DNA of 64,000 nucleotides from Magnolia sinica (Eukaryota > Streptophyta > Magnoliopsida > Magnoliales > Magnoliaceae), in NCBI RefSeq assembly GCF_029962835.1, contig NC_080582.1:78488177-78552176 (forward strand). The letters run 5' to 3'. The notes below the pieces were generated by a model. That model was not told where the DNA came from. It ran no database searches and was given only the letters and a program-made list of their open reading frames with translations. The position numbers and the translations under genes were made by a program. Positions 50,799-57,885 of the stretch are shown here, piece by piece. Each line of letters begins with the position of its first letter. Position 1 is the stretch's first letter.

Positions 50799-53700
50799 GG
50801 GGGGGATCCTGAGACTAATATTAGAGCACGTGGACACGTAGGGAAAAGTCTCTACCAAGGTCCTAATCAACAATGGGCCGCCTCGGCTTATGAAGACACC
50901 AATGATCGAATCCTTCGATTGTTAGAACGTGTCAAAAAACTTGGAACTAAAGTAAAGTTTTTGGAAACAACAAAGAGATCCATGGAATTAAAGGAAAATT
51001 CAACATCTAAAATGATCGATATATTAATAATGGGTCTATACTTCAATTCACAAATGGATCTATTGATAGTGACAGTCCCATTGATAGACATGCAAATAGG
51101 TCTCAACACTCAAATTGAAGCACCTTTACAAAAGATGACAATGGCATGAAAAAATAGTGCAAAAGTTTTAGGATCCACGAAGAACTTTGAAGTTACAACA
51201 AATAAATTGGCACTCACAAAAGCACAAGCAAAAGAGACATCATCTACAATGGACTCTGACAAAGGTTGTGCCAAGCCAATGCTTAGGGTTACACCACCAG
51301 CTTTAAAAAAATAAAAATAAATAAAAAAAGGAAGAAGATTCGTCGTACAGGTAGTATATGTTCAAAGGTTAAAATTAGTTTTCAACTCGAGGACGAGTTC
51401 TTTCAAAGTCAGGGAGAATTGAAGCAAGCCTATAGCCCGTGACCCATCGCAGGGCCCAACATGTGCTGATTTTGGATTGCTTACTTATAAATTTGGGGCC
51501 TAAATATCACGATTTGCAACTAACTATTTGTGAAAAATATGGAGGCCGATTTAAAGATGTGGTCGAGGATATATGAGCTATTTTGAAGATGTAATTGAAG
51601 ATTTGGAGGATTACTTCCTATATTTGCTTTTACTATTATTATGCTTTTATAATCTTAGGTGATAAGATGGGTTTGAGATCAACCTCTTAGTTAGGGGGAT
51701 TTGTATTAGAGATTCACTTAGAGTCTATAGGGGGGTAGCAAGTAGTCATTCTAATATTTTCTAAGTACGAGTTTTTCTTAGGTATCATAAGAGAAGAAGT
51801 TTGATATCAATAAAGTTCTCTCCCTCTCTAGTCTAATATTCTTGTGGGTGTACTCCTATCCATTTCTTTATGATTCGGTGTCAAGATCTCATTGACTCAA
51901 AAACAGGGTTGCACCATGATGTCAATGTATGAACTTTCATTTTAACTTCTTTTTCATCTTCTCTCAAGAATTTACTTTCTCCTTGCCTTCACGGATTCGT
52001 TTGGCTTGGAAATTGTCCCATCATGCTAATGCATGAACGAAAAACTTCATAGCTACCATCTTAACATTTTGATTGTCCGTGGTCCTTGTACTCGAACACA
52101 TTTTCACATTTTCCACCTTGCTTAGCCAATCGATGAAGTTATCAATATGCAATCGATCAAGGAAATCTAGAATTTCTACCTTAATTTTGAGTTCTCAATC
52201 ATGTTCTAACAATAAAAGGACTCGATCATTGGTGTCTTCACAAATCCGTTTATTGGTTAAGACATTAGTGGGGACTCCCCCTTACTTGTCTACGTGCTCC
52301 GACTTTGATCTTCAGTCTCTGGATTCCCTCCATGCCGGAGCTCTCCAACTTGATTACTGAGATTACCTACCGTATGCCTAAGTTGATCTACTCGCTTTAT
52401 GAGTACGCAGATCAATTGGGTAACTTGTGCAAACTCTTCTTGTCTCATCCCCTTCGAAGCCATCGAGAGATGATGCAGAGTCGAAAAAACTTCAAAGATG
52501 ACCTACTCTAATACCAAAATGGTACAACTTGGTTATCGAGTTAATGAGATCTCAAAACCCGAATCGCAAAGAAATGGACATGAGTACACCCACAACAATA
52601 TTTGAATAGAGATGGAGGAATACTTTATTGATGTCAAACTTCCTTATACAAAACTTAAGAAAAATCACATTTAGAAAATTTTAGAATGAGTAGAAAATTT
52701 TGGAATGAATACCTCCTAACCTCCTACAAAATAATCTTTAATGAAAATCCCCCCAACTATTAAATTGATTTAAAATCAATCTAATTGGTTCCAAATCTAT
52801 CAAATTAATTAAAATCAATTTAATCTACCTAAAGATGGCAACAAGCCTAATAGTGGTAAAAGTGAGTCTAGAGAATAACCCTCAAAAGCTTCAATTAAAC
52901 CATCCAAAATCAGCACATGTTGGGCCCTATGGTAAGCTGTGGGCCTGCATCACCCTGCCCATGACAGCTACAAAACAAGCAGGCGATCAGGCTTGGGCTG
53001 TGTTGAAATGTAAAAGTTTTGAAACTTGGGCCTATGTACAGACAGATCATTTATCGACCTGAAAATAGGCGAAGGTTCAGTCGACACCCCTACAATTGAG
53101 ACTGGAGCTTGATCCATTGCAAGCTATGAGTGAATTCCAATGTGGGACCCGTACGAGCCCACCAACGATGAACAAAGACCATTTGGATAGAAGGAATCCA
53201 CCGTCAAGTGCACATCCACCAAAATCAGCCATGACTGGGTAATCACAGCCATACGGTTAAGTACACAGGAATAGACAGTAAGAGTAAAACATTCTTACCA
53301 TCCATTTTTCCAGCCCTTACATGAAAGGCTGCGATCACATGATCAGCATCAAGTTCGGGCCATATGCAATCCACAGTGGACTCCTATCCAACAGTCCATG
53401 TGATAATAGGTGGACCCCACACATGCATTCGCACATAGTAAGGTACAAAGAGATTTTTTACTAGATCATAGCTTGTACCTAAGAGTGCGTTTGGCTGCAC
53501 TAAATATCACGAAAATTCATGACTAATCAGTTTAATTGGTGCAAACTATCACGAAATTTCATGATATTTGATGCAACCAAACGCAACCAAGAAAAAAAAA
53601 AAAAATCAATTGCAAACCATTAGTTCCCTAATTGGCCTTCACATACTTTCATTTTCCAAATACCAATCCATCAAAACTCCTGACGAAAAATTGTGTAAAA

Positions 53701-53937
53701 AAATGAAGATAAAAGTAAATGAACAATTCAATGCGAAATCCTAACAAAAATGGTAATAATTATATGCAGAAAATTCATAAACAAAACTCTAATTCCCTTT
53801 TTTTTTTTTCTTTTTGAATCTGATGGAAATTGAAGGTTAACATTATTATTATTGGAATATGATTTTTTTTCATACCTGTTATCTTGACTAAAGGAAGCGC
53901 AGAGAATAGAAGAGGCAGAGGAGGACTGAATCGCCAT
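22176..53937 (-). CDS. ATG18B: PROPPIN / WD40 autophagy protein, ATG18b type, 11 exons
   Basis: Phosphoinositide-binding seven-bladed beta-propeller that acts at forming autophagosomes. Exons in transcript order: 53937-53876, 38688-38615, 36921-36848, 36691-36582, 33113-33022, 30463-30351, 28896-28777, 28228-28083, 24789-24676, 24558-24490, 22317-22176. They join to 1116 nt (371 aa), all GT-AG, frame open. Seen: CFS-like N-terminus with [13 protein letters not shown] (blade 1), [38 protein letters not shown], and the signature FRRG at residues 219-222 in [20 protein letters not shown]. The C-terminus [11 protein letters not shown]...[10 protein letters not shown] matches plant ATG18b as I know it. 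The start has A at -3 and G at +4. The gene spans 31.8 kb for 1.1 kb of coding sequence. Intron 1 (15.2 kb) carries the nested LTR elements, and intron 4 carries a hAT element and a partial copy of exon 4. Confidence 0.93.
24219..24235. repeat. (GT)n microsatellite
   Basis: About eight GT dinucleotides in ATG18b intron 10. Confidence 0.9.
25010..25050. repeat. (AC)20 microsatellite
   Basis: About 20 perfect AC units in ATG18b intron 8. The cysteine/valine-rich open frame across it on the minus strand is an artefact of the repeat. Confidence 0.95.
26135..26455. repeat. GGGCCCACC-type repeat copy in ATG18b intron 8
   Basis: Ordered phrases 'gttgggcccaccc', 'ccactccgtccatcc', 'cattgaaaccttcttggg' and 'aggaaggtttcaatt' identify the family. 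No clear termini. Confidence 0.55.
29806..30281. repeat. TCGAG-rich repeat with an internal minus-strand SINE-like core
   Basis: Ends 'atcatagttctaa' and 'ttaaactatgat' form an imperfect inverted repeat around a body rich in 'actcg', 'gtcaactcg' and 'cgagtc'. Inside, at about 30015-30110 on the minus strand, TAGCCTAGTGGTAGAGG (box A-like) and GTGAGTTCAATTAATG (box B-like) suggest a tRNA-derived SINE. It lies in ATG18b intron 6. Confidence 0.5.
31270..31387. mobile_element. Short hAT-type MITE (118 bp)
   Basis: Begins TAGGGCTGTCAACGGGCC and ends GGCCCATTGACACTCCTA, an imperfect inverted repeat. It is flanked by GTCACCAT (31262-31269) and GTCATCAT (31388-31395), 7 of 8 identical. Relatives occur at about 29127, 59632 and 61733. 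It lies in ATG18b intron 5. Confidence 0.8.
33315..33617. mobile_element. PIF/Harbinger-type MITE (303 bp)
   Basis: The left end GGGCATGTTCGGATTGGAGG and the right end CCTCCAATCCAAACGTGGCC are inverted copies. TTA flanks both sides (33312-33314, 33618-33620). It lies in ATG18b intron 4. Confidence 0.8.
34340..34787. repeat. Local duplications around a (GT)n(GA)n microsatellite
   Basis: The phrase 'actaatctaatctgcaaaat' recurs at about 34382, 34588 and 34747. The segments 34556-34624 and 34716-34787 are direct repeats flanking a (GT)n(GA)n run (34648-34707). The part at 34408-34520 is repeated again at about 36088-36205, beyond the hAT element. Confidence 0.75.
34833..36018. mobile_element. 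hAT-like element (1186 bp) with 8-bp target duplication
   Basis: The ends are CAATGTTTTCCGTATC and, inverted from the right, CAGTGTTTTTAGTATC. It is flanked by GATACTAC (34825-34832) and GATAATAC (36019-36026), 7 of 8 identical. Subterminal regions are full of 'gatat'/'atatc' words. No transposase frame seen. It lies in ATG18b intron 4. Confidence 0.75.
36302..36631 (-). pseudogene. Tandem duplication carrying a partial copy of ATG18b exon 4
   Basis: Segment 36322-36461 is a diverged copy of 36470-36631. It includes 36411-36457, which repeats the last ~46 nt of exon 4 with its donor [16 protein letters not shown] against A-V-R-V-N-R-K in the real exon. No acceptor AG precedes the copy, so it is probably not spliced in as an exon. 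Confidence 0.8.
38751..39081. mobile_element. MITE-like inverted-repeat element in ATG18b intron 1
   Basis: The left end GATTGGATGCACAAATGAATTG and the right end (inverted) GGTTGGATGCATCATT form an imperfect terminal repeat. Inside, a ~55-bp direct duplication ('gttagtgatgtttcatattattcctaatgag') occurs at about 38813 and 38862. Confidence 0.5.
39196..39780 (+). repeat. LTR-like segment with internal ~142-bp tandem duplication
   Basis: Plus-strand reading shows repeated 'gtgtagagat', 'aaaatgtt', 'gttctctagtaag' blocks at an offset of 142 bp (39261 and 39403), then 'cccatatatggggagtgctcc' and 'ttgggaggcaccttggaagt'. This layout is typical of a retrotransposon LTR around its TATA and start site. 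It abuts the broken 3' end of the minus-strand gypsy element. It could be a solo or truncated LTR. Confidence 0.45.
39790..43420 (-). pseudogene. Gypsy gag-pol remains of the minus-strand element
   Basis: In order on the minus strand: rest of gag (43420 down); zinc knuckle [14 protein letters not shown] (43053-43012); LINE interruption; protease-like region (42100-41751, with GS-x-x-x-I-V and the downstream FSIG...YKDEV block); reverse transcriptase N-terminal half (41309-40950, [15 protein letters not shown] and [11 protein letters not shown]); RNase H C-terminal part (40340-40080); integrase zinc finger (39945-39790, CHRCQ). Many stops and frameshifts; not functional. Confidence 0.82.
42209..42955 (-). 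mobile_element. 5'-truncated LINE inside the gypsy gag-pol
   Basis: Minus-strand zinc-finger-RVT region: [31 protein letters not shown]-like [14 protein letters not shown][13 protein letters not shown], then [15 protein letters not shown]. The 3' end is 'aataaatttcagttctctctc' plus poly(A) (poly(T) at 42208-42215 on plus). The right border near 42955 is inferred from a weak 'ctt..acatat' match to the left flank. Confidence 0.75.
43865..44710 (+). repeat. Chromovirus 5' LTR
   Basis: 846 bp, TG...CA, partner of 49731-50575. It contains a promoter-like 'gcttatttaagtggggtaaag' region (about 44163) and a CT-rich stretch after it. Differences from the 3' LTR cluster in the first ~230 bp. Confidence 0.95.
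44715..44727 (+). other. Primer binding site (initiator tRNA-Met type)
   Basis: TGGTATCAAAGCC, 4 nt after the LTR, differs by one base from the usual plant primer site TGGTATCAGAGCC. Confidence 0.85.
45042..47015 (+). CDS. Chromovirus Gag and protease polyprotein (C-terminally cut by frameshift)
   Basis: Structural Gag that forms the particle, followed by the aspartic protease. From the ATG at 45042 it is 657 aa; the frame is also open upstream but without an ATG. Domains: coiled N-terminus (~1-50), retrotransposon gag domain starting at about residue 119 (FDGRLDP...[14 protein letters not shown]), CCHC zinc knuckle [14 protein letters not shown] (339-352), protease active site D-S-G (436-438) with downstream LGRPWLF. 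The product should continue into reverse transcriptase, but single-base indels at about 47003 and 47040 put the frame out and it stops at 47015. Confidence 0.9.
   Translation: MNNEQLSEQLAQLIQKITALEASQRREFARLENQITTTMTKVEQLEASQKENPAVGEDAHSQVEGIIEERAATRGGSEDRDRGNGRGVVREARTTCGHQDRYDPDERAMKSVRVEAPSFDGRLDPKAFLDWIADMDHYFEWYGMSENRQMRFAKMKLVGQAKLFWTNTERRVERVGRAPITHWYEMKEKLKEKYLPLSYRQKLLDQWQSLRQGSMSAVDYIAKFEEYVMRCDIREDPLVTLSRFKTGLCADLQRELITRPLTDLDEAYQVVQELEQYLKAPVVRRFESRDSNTRSSSQGTRPNIGNQPRAQATIPPRPREDKGKEVLGAGPSNMSQVRCYECGNLGHMSNQCPTKSRGRALVIGVSLEGGDEQGDYEVEEYHPEGGLTDEEVDGEATLAVVRRVLAQSRSSADWRRSTIFYTIAKCGEKNCKVIVDSGSCQNVISTSTLDRLKLKSTPHPDPYKVSWVDKTSLPVTQQCLVPIEFGSYKESLWCDVLPMDVGHVILGRPWLFDNDVTIFGRSNACTFMYNGKKIKLNPMPPENTLGKKKDEKASEPREMGKSKPKSLHIISAREFEKEAKEDSMVYALVAREITPEVPSELPCEVISVLKEYSDVFPEDLPNELQPMRDIQHAIDLVPGSTLPNLPHHRMNPPSMPS
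47072..49177 (+). CDS. Chromovirus reverse transcriptase, RNase H and integrase (frame fragment, no own start)
   Basis: Open frame of about 700 codons without an ATG start; it was once continuous with Gag-protease. RT core from [17 protein letters not shown], catalytic YFDD at residues 115-118, RNase H with [13 protein letters not shown] and ADALSRR, integrase with catalytic D515, D576, E612 (D-35-E). A zinc-finger end CRTCQ is present, but the upstream His part is scrambled between about 48423 and 48480 by two opposite frameshifts. The frame is lost again near 49110, and the rest continues at 49150. A further indel at about 47083 separates it from the protease frame. Confidence 0.9.
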   Translation: MPCLALLTLKKDGTWRMCVDSRAINKIIDRFHIPRLDDMLDMMARSTIFSKIDLKSGYHQIRIRPGDEWKTAFKTKDGLYEWLVMPFGLTNAPSTFMRVMTQALRPFMEKFLVVYFDDILIYSTTKESHLEHLQKVCSVLRKEKLYANLKKCAFMSNQVVFLGFIVSSEGMRADPEKVRAIVEWPEPRNIHEVRSFHGLATFYRRFIRGFSTIMAPITECMKKGEFVWSKVAVKAFKEIKGKMVEAPVMRLPDFSTVFVVACDASGVGIGGVLSQEGHPVAYFGEKNLNEANQRYSTYDKEFYAVVQSLRHWRHYLLPQEFVLFSDHEALRYLHSQKKLNPRHAKWVAFLQEYSFVLKHKAGVENKPADALSRRVALLNSLSVEVVGFEQLKDEYPICPDFGGTYTSLSSDQHIMGGYVLKDDFLFKGDRLCIPRMSLREFLIWELHSGGIVAILVVIRPLPSWKIVYIGRLERDVAKVLGRCRTCQVAKQRKQNLGLYTPLSVPHAPWQDISMDFVLGLPKTIKKHDSVFVVVDRFSKMAHFLPCSKTSDASHVARLFFDGVVRLHGLPKTIVSDRDVRFTSYFWKTLWHIMGTHLQFSTAYHPQTDGQTEVVNRSLGNLLRCLVGEHVKTWDLILPTLNLLIMGQVNRSTGLSPFEIVSGYKPRMPIDLLPMSDTQSLLSQPMHSHTIFMICIHILDSG
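49150..49730 (+). pseudogene. Chromovirus integrase C-terminus and chromodomain, with a premature stop
   Basis: Continuation of the integrase in another frame: SH3-like [19 protein letters not shown], then [10 protein letters not shown], then a chromodomain-like [10 protein letters not shown]...FQRYLVK. A TGA at 49600-49602 stands where chromodomains have a conserved Trp (TGG). The same frame then stays readable ([11 protein letters not shown]) to the purine tract. The chromodomain normally steers integration to heterochromatin. Confidence 0.82.
49722..49730 (+). other. Polypurine tract of the chromovirus
   Basis: GAGGGGAAT directly precedes the 3' LTR, where second-strand synthesis is primed. 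Confidence 0.7.
49731..50575 (+). repeat. Chromovirus 3' LTR
   Basis: 845 bp, TG...CA, followed by the CCAAG duplication. Confidence 0.95.
50588..50606 (+). other. Decayed primer binding site of the non-autonomous element
   Basis: TTTTAGTAACAGAGTGAG corresponds to the tRNA-Met-type site (the minus-strand relative has ttttggtattagag at 52505-52519) with several substitutions. Confidence 0.6.
50760..50805 (+). repeat. T18-G28 homopolymer block
   Basis: About 18 T followed by 28 G, in the leader of the non-autonomous element, at the point where the related minus-strand element has about 27 bp of ordinary sequence. Confidence 0.85.
51420..51916 (+). repeat. 3' LTR of the non-autonomous element
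   Basis: 497 bp; starts TGAAGCAAGCC (degenerate TGATGCAGGCC) and ends TTGCACCA; followed by the TGATG duplication. Confidence 0.85.
51922..52500 (-). pseudogene. Gypsy gag, 5' part, of the minus-strand element
   Basis: On the minus strand after the primer site, a degenerate gag frame: [19 protein letters not shown], then VKMVAMKFF, then [16 protein letters not shown]. This is the order of the plant retrotransposon gag domain, with stops. The other half resumes at 43420. Confidence 0.75.
52505..52519 (-). other. Primer binding site of the minus-strand gypsy element
   Basis: On the minus strand TTTTGGTATTAGAGTAGG, directly after the LTR end; tRNA-Met type with substitutions. Confidence 0.75.
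52520..52952 (-). repeat. 5' LTR of the minus-strand gypsy element
   Basis: 433 bp on the minus strand, starting TGATGCAGGCC and ending GTTGTACCA. It matches the LTRs at 43426 and 51420 along its length (gcccaacatgtgctgatttt, atcaataaagt, ttgtgggtgtact, gagatctcatt), so all three belong to one family. Confidence 0.87.
53484..53587. mobile_element. Fold-back MITE (~104 bp) in ATG18b intron 1
   Basis: The left arm AGTGCGTTTGGCTGCACTAA pairs with the right arm TGCAACCAAACGCAACC. The inner parts 'tatcacgaaaattcatga' and 'tcacgaaatttcatgatatt' also mirror each other. Ends like Harbinger-type MITEs. Confidence 0.7.
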
Positions 53938-54180
53938 TTTGGAGTAAGTTCTGCCCTTTTGCGTCACAAAGAGAAGAAAAAATAAAGAAAGATGGAAGAA
54001 AAACGAGCTTTCTTCTTCAGGCTTCTGGTTTCGGAATTACGTTTGGTTTCGTCTTTCTCGCAACTCTCGAGTCTTTTCCACGCTCGAACGAGGACGCGGA
54101 TTCGATATAACCCCGTCCGTCTCGGAAGCGGATTGCGTACTGAGTAACTCGGTACGCCTAAAAGTACTTGAGTAAATTTT
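53938..54180 (-). promoter_or_regulatory. 5' leader and proximal promoter of ATG18b
   Basis: Unique, GA/CT-rich sequence upstream of the start codon on the minus strand. A weak TATA-like 'ttatatc' lies at about 54103-54110, roughly 165 bp before the ATG. Repeat sequence begins at about 54180. Confidence 0.4.
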
Positions 54181-54660
54181 GTGGGGCCCACCATGTATGT
54201 ATGCGCCTTATCCGCGCCGTCTATTCGTTTTTAAAGATCATTTTAGGTCACGATCCAAAAATTGAAGCATATCCAAAGCTCAATTGGACCATACCACAGG
54301 AAACGGTGGGAATAATAATGTACACCGTTGAAACTTTAGTAGGCCCCACTGCGATGTTTATTCGTCATCCAACCTGTTTATGAAACACAAATATCGGCTG
54401 ATCCAAAAATTCTGTGGGCCCCGTGGATTTTTCGTTGATAATCTTTCAAATTTACGGTGTGTTACTGTCGTGAGGTCCACTTGAGCTTTGGATATGGACG
54501 AAGGGAGGGGATAAAATACATACAAGTCTCGAGTCCATCGTTACCCACTTTTTCCTTGTATTGGGGTCCACTTGGACTTTAGATTTACTTATTTTAGACT
54601 TATATCGTGAGATGATTTGAAAAACATAGATGGATGAGATATATTCATAACAAACATCAC
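54178..54660. repeat. GGGCCCACC-type repeat upstream of ATG18b
   Basis: Starts 'ttgtggggcccaccatgtatgta', with 'accacaggaaacggtggg', 'catccaacctgtttatgaa' and 'tgtgggccccgtgg'. No clear termini; a second half-copy follows to about 54660. Confidence 0.6.
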
Positions 54661-55012
54661 ATTAATGGAGCCCACTTGGCTTCCCTTTGCAAAAAGTTCC
54701 TGCCCTTTGCAATCCGCGACTCGGGCGGTTGTATCATACACGTGGACATGCGAAGGGAAGTTCGGTGGGCTCCTTTGAGAGATTTGCAATAAATCTTCTC
54801 TAGCCATCCTTTGTTTTTTTTTCCAACTAATATGAGAACATGAGATTTAAAAATAAAAATAAAAAAATCCAAAACTCAAGATCACCATGTGAGAAGGAAA
54901 TGTTAGGAAAGAAGTTATTACCATTGAAACCTTTCTTGAGTTTGCTTGATGTTGATATCCCATCTAAATTTTTAATAAAGTAATATCCATTAGAAAACAC
55001 CAAAAACTTAGT

Positions 55013-57190
55013 GCCGATTTGGAAGCGTGGATTTGAAATCCTCCGTTGCGTTAGGCACCATGAATTCAAAATTTCCAGTGATCCAAAAGTAGTTATGCAT
55101 ATATATTTAGGGTCTGTTTGATTTTCTAAATACAACCTGCCCTGCAGATAAAAAATTGTTACTCTTCTACTCTATTTTAAAATGCACTTGTTTTTCTGGT
55201 TGGAAAACTAGTCTAAAAGGCTGGTTTACATTTTTGAGCCCCACCGAATATATATGATATATCTGTGCCGTTCATCCATTTTAGTATAACATTTTAAGAA
55301 AAGAGCAAGAAAAAAGGCAGATCTAACACTTAAGTGGCCCACACCAAAGGAAACAGGGGCCCTAAGAAGTTTTTAAAGGTAAGTGTTTGATTCCCTAAAT
55401 CCTGCGGTGTGGTCCACCTGATCTTTGGATGCTCCTCATCTTTTTGCTCATGCCCTAAATTTAGCTGGGATTACAAATGGACAGTGTGGATAAGCCACAT
55501 ACATCACAGTAGGCCCCACATATATTTGATAGCATTCTCGATATTAGTGCTAAAAAAGTAAATTATTAACCCATTTGAAATGTATTTACCGAGGTTTGGA
55601 AAAGCAAACGCACCCTTACGAAGTTTGAATTTAATTATTTAATTAACTTTAATAATTAGTGTGAGTATGTCATGTTTGAGACAATGATTATAATAAACCT
55701 CTTGAAATATATACTTCGCCTGAAAAGTATGAAATTTCAAGTCCCGAATGGGCCACAGGCACGTGATTATATCCAAGCAACAAACCAACGATTTTTAACC
55801 ATTGGTTTACAAAACCAATGGGCAATGTTTGGACAACATGGATCATCATATTAAAGTAATTATAGTGATGCAATGATAATTAGATTCTTTTGGGATATCA
55901 TTAATGGACCATGTGCCTAATAGATTAATAGCCTAGTGACAAGCATGCTACACATGCAACTTTCCTAAGGATTGTAAGTGTAATCTAAGAGCCCGTTTGG
56001 GAGCGTGGATTTGGAACCCCCTAGATTTGAAACCCCTTGGATTTGAAAAACTCCTATTGCCTGTTGGCACATGAGGAATCAACTTTAATCCAAAAGTAGC
56101 CATGCATGCTATATTTGCAAGGGCTTAAATGTAAATACTAAATCAACTTTAATATATTTAATTAATGAATGTATGTAATGTTTGACACAATTATTATAAT
56201 AAGCCCATTGAAATATATGCTTTGCCTGAAAATAAAGAAATTCCAAGTCTCGAATAGACCACAAGCACAAAATCAAGTCCGAGTGGCTAACCAACGATTT
56301 CTAACCATTGATCTATTTACATTGACAATGTTGTGGATAGTGTTGATCGTCATATTAAAGTGATTATAATGATGCAATTGAAAATCTAATTGTTTTGAGA
56401 CATTATTAGTGGGCCATGTGCCCAATGGAATAATAGTCTGGTGACATAAGGGCCCGTTTGGGAGCGTGAATTTGGAACCTGGATTTGGAATCTCTTGGAT
56501 TTGAAACCCCCTAAATTTGAAATCGTCCCATTGTGTTTGGCACCTTGGAATGGGAATCAACTTTAATCCAAAAGTAATCATACATGGTATATTTACAAGA
56601 GTATGAATTTAATTACTAAATCAACTTTAATATTTCTAATTAGTGAACGTGTGTAATGTTTGATACAATGGTTGTAATAACCCCACTGAAATATATACTT
56701 TGCTCGAAAATGATGAAATTCAAGTATCAAATTGGCCACAAGCACAAGATCATGTCTAAGTGACTAACAAATGATTTTTAACCGTTGATTTGCATGGACA
56801 ATGTTTGGACGGCGCTGATCATTATATCAAAGTAATTATAGTGATGCAATTGATAACCTAGTTGTTTTGTGATATCATTAGTGGGCCATGTGCCTAATGG
56901 TTTAATAATCTAGTGGCACACATATTACACAAGTAACTCTTTGAAAGAATTTAGATGTAATCTAAGCTCTCGCGCAGATTTAGAAACCCCTATTTGAAGG
57001 GATTTGAAACCCATATACTCTATAGTGTCAAATTATCCGGGGATTTGAAATCCTTCCAAATCCATGGTGCCAAACAACCCCTAAGCTTTCACCTTATAAT
57101 TTCAAACCCCTACCATTTGAAACTCCCAATTACTTTACATGCCAAACACACAAGGGGATTTGAAACCCCTCCAAATCCATGGTGTCAAAC
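55013..57190 (+). repeat. Tandem array of four ~470-bp repeat units
   Basis: Unit heads ('gcccgtttgggagcgtg...atttgg') at about 55013, 55991, 56452 and 56964. Allowing for a 509-bp insertion in the first unit, spacings are about 469, 461 and 512 bp. Each unit continues with 'aatcaactttaatccaaaag', 'aatgtttga.acaat', 'gaaatatatactt', 'ggccatgtgcc.aatg'. The last is partial and ends 'ccatggtgtcaaacaatccc'. No coding sequence. Confidence 0.82.
55110..55615. mobile_element. PIF/Harbinger-type element (506 bp) with TTA duplication
   Basis: The left end GGGTCTGTTTGATTTTC and the right end GAAAAGCAAACGCACCC are inverted copies, flanked by TTA (55107-55109, 55616-55618). The interior shares its phrases with 62026-62639 and with the GGGCCCACC repeats. 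It interrupts the first unit of the tandem array. Confidence 0.87.
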
Positions 57191-57494
57191 AATCCCTTGT
57201 ACAAAACTTATCCATTAGTGTTCATTTAATCTCAACTTTTTCTTCTCACGTGGCCCACTTGAATTTTAAATTTACCTTTAGATTTATCACAAACATCATG
57301 ATGGCCTCCGCCCTGCTTCCTCAAACTTCACCAAGCCTTTGGGAGGTAATCCATCCATTCCCCACTAAGATGAACCTTTGTTGCATGTAACAGTTACAAT
57401 CGTATTCGCCTTCCCTTTCAGTTGGTTGAAGCACGACAGGCGAACAGGACCTGGCATGGTTTTTACATCCTATCCGGTATGGATAGAGGATAAC

Positions 57495-57885
57495 TGGTGT
57501 GAGTTTTATCAGTGCAGTCCCTCCATTTTTCCATATCATTTCAACGTACAATCCTAAAAATAGGCAAATTCAAGGCTTAAGCGGACCACCACTGGAAGCA
57601 ACGGTGATAATGACACTAACCATTGAAACTTTACTAAGGCCCACCGTTGGTTATTTGCCATCCAACCACTTCATTAAGGTCACATGGAGCTGTATAAAGG
57701 GAAAACATACATATCAGCTTGATCAAAAACTTATGTGACCTCCAGAAAATTTCAATAGGCGTGGTCCACTTGAATTTTATATCTGCTCAGTTTTTGGGCT
57801 TGTTTCCTAAAATGATAATGCAAAAAGGATGGACGGTGTGGATAAAACTCATACATCACAGTGGTCCCTCAAAGCCATGTGTCCG
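57495..57885. repeat. GGGCCCACC-type repeat copy
   Basis: Ordered phrases 'accattgaaactttactaagg', 'catccaaccacttcattaagg', 'aaaaggatggacggtgtgg', 'acatcacagtgg'. Termini unclear. Confidence 0.6.

Larger units (their letters stand above)
43426..51916 (+). mobile_element. Non-autonomous LTR retrotransposon, related to the gypsy element it interrupts
   Basis: 5' LTR 43426-43864 plus 50581-50587 (split by the chromovirus); 3' LTR 51420-51916. Both ends TG...CA. A 5-bp duplication TGATG lies at 43421-43425 and 51917-51921. Without the chromovirus it is about 1.78 kb, with an interior of about 830 bp (50588-51419): a decayed primer site (ttttagtaacagagtgag), a leader similar to that of the minus-strand gypsy element, no gag-pol frame, and a purine tract 'agtcagggagaat' before the 3' LTR. 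The 3' LTR has about 50 bp more than the 5' LTR. Confidence 0.85.
39780..52952 (-). mobile_element. Old Ty3/gypsy retrotransposon, 3'-truncated, interrupted by later insertions
   Basis: Read on the minus strand: 5' LTR (52952-52520), primer site, gag in two pieces, zinc knuckle, protease, reverse transcriptase, RNase H and integrase zinc finger, with the break at about 39780. A 1.8-kb non-autonomous element (itself hit by a chromovirus) splits gag between 51922 and 43425, and a LINE fragment splits it again at 42209-42955. No 3' LTR was found. It sits in ATG18b intron 1, in the same orientation as the gene. Confidence 0.82.

Noticed and set aside
22176-53937. The idea that the ATG18b-like gene is a pseudogene because of its transposon-filled intron
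   Set aside because: All 11 exons have canonical GT-AG borders, phases agree, and the joined frame is open for 371 codons with key motifs intact.
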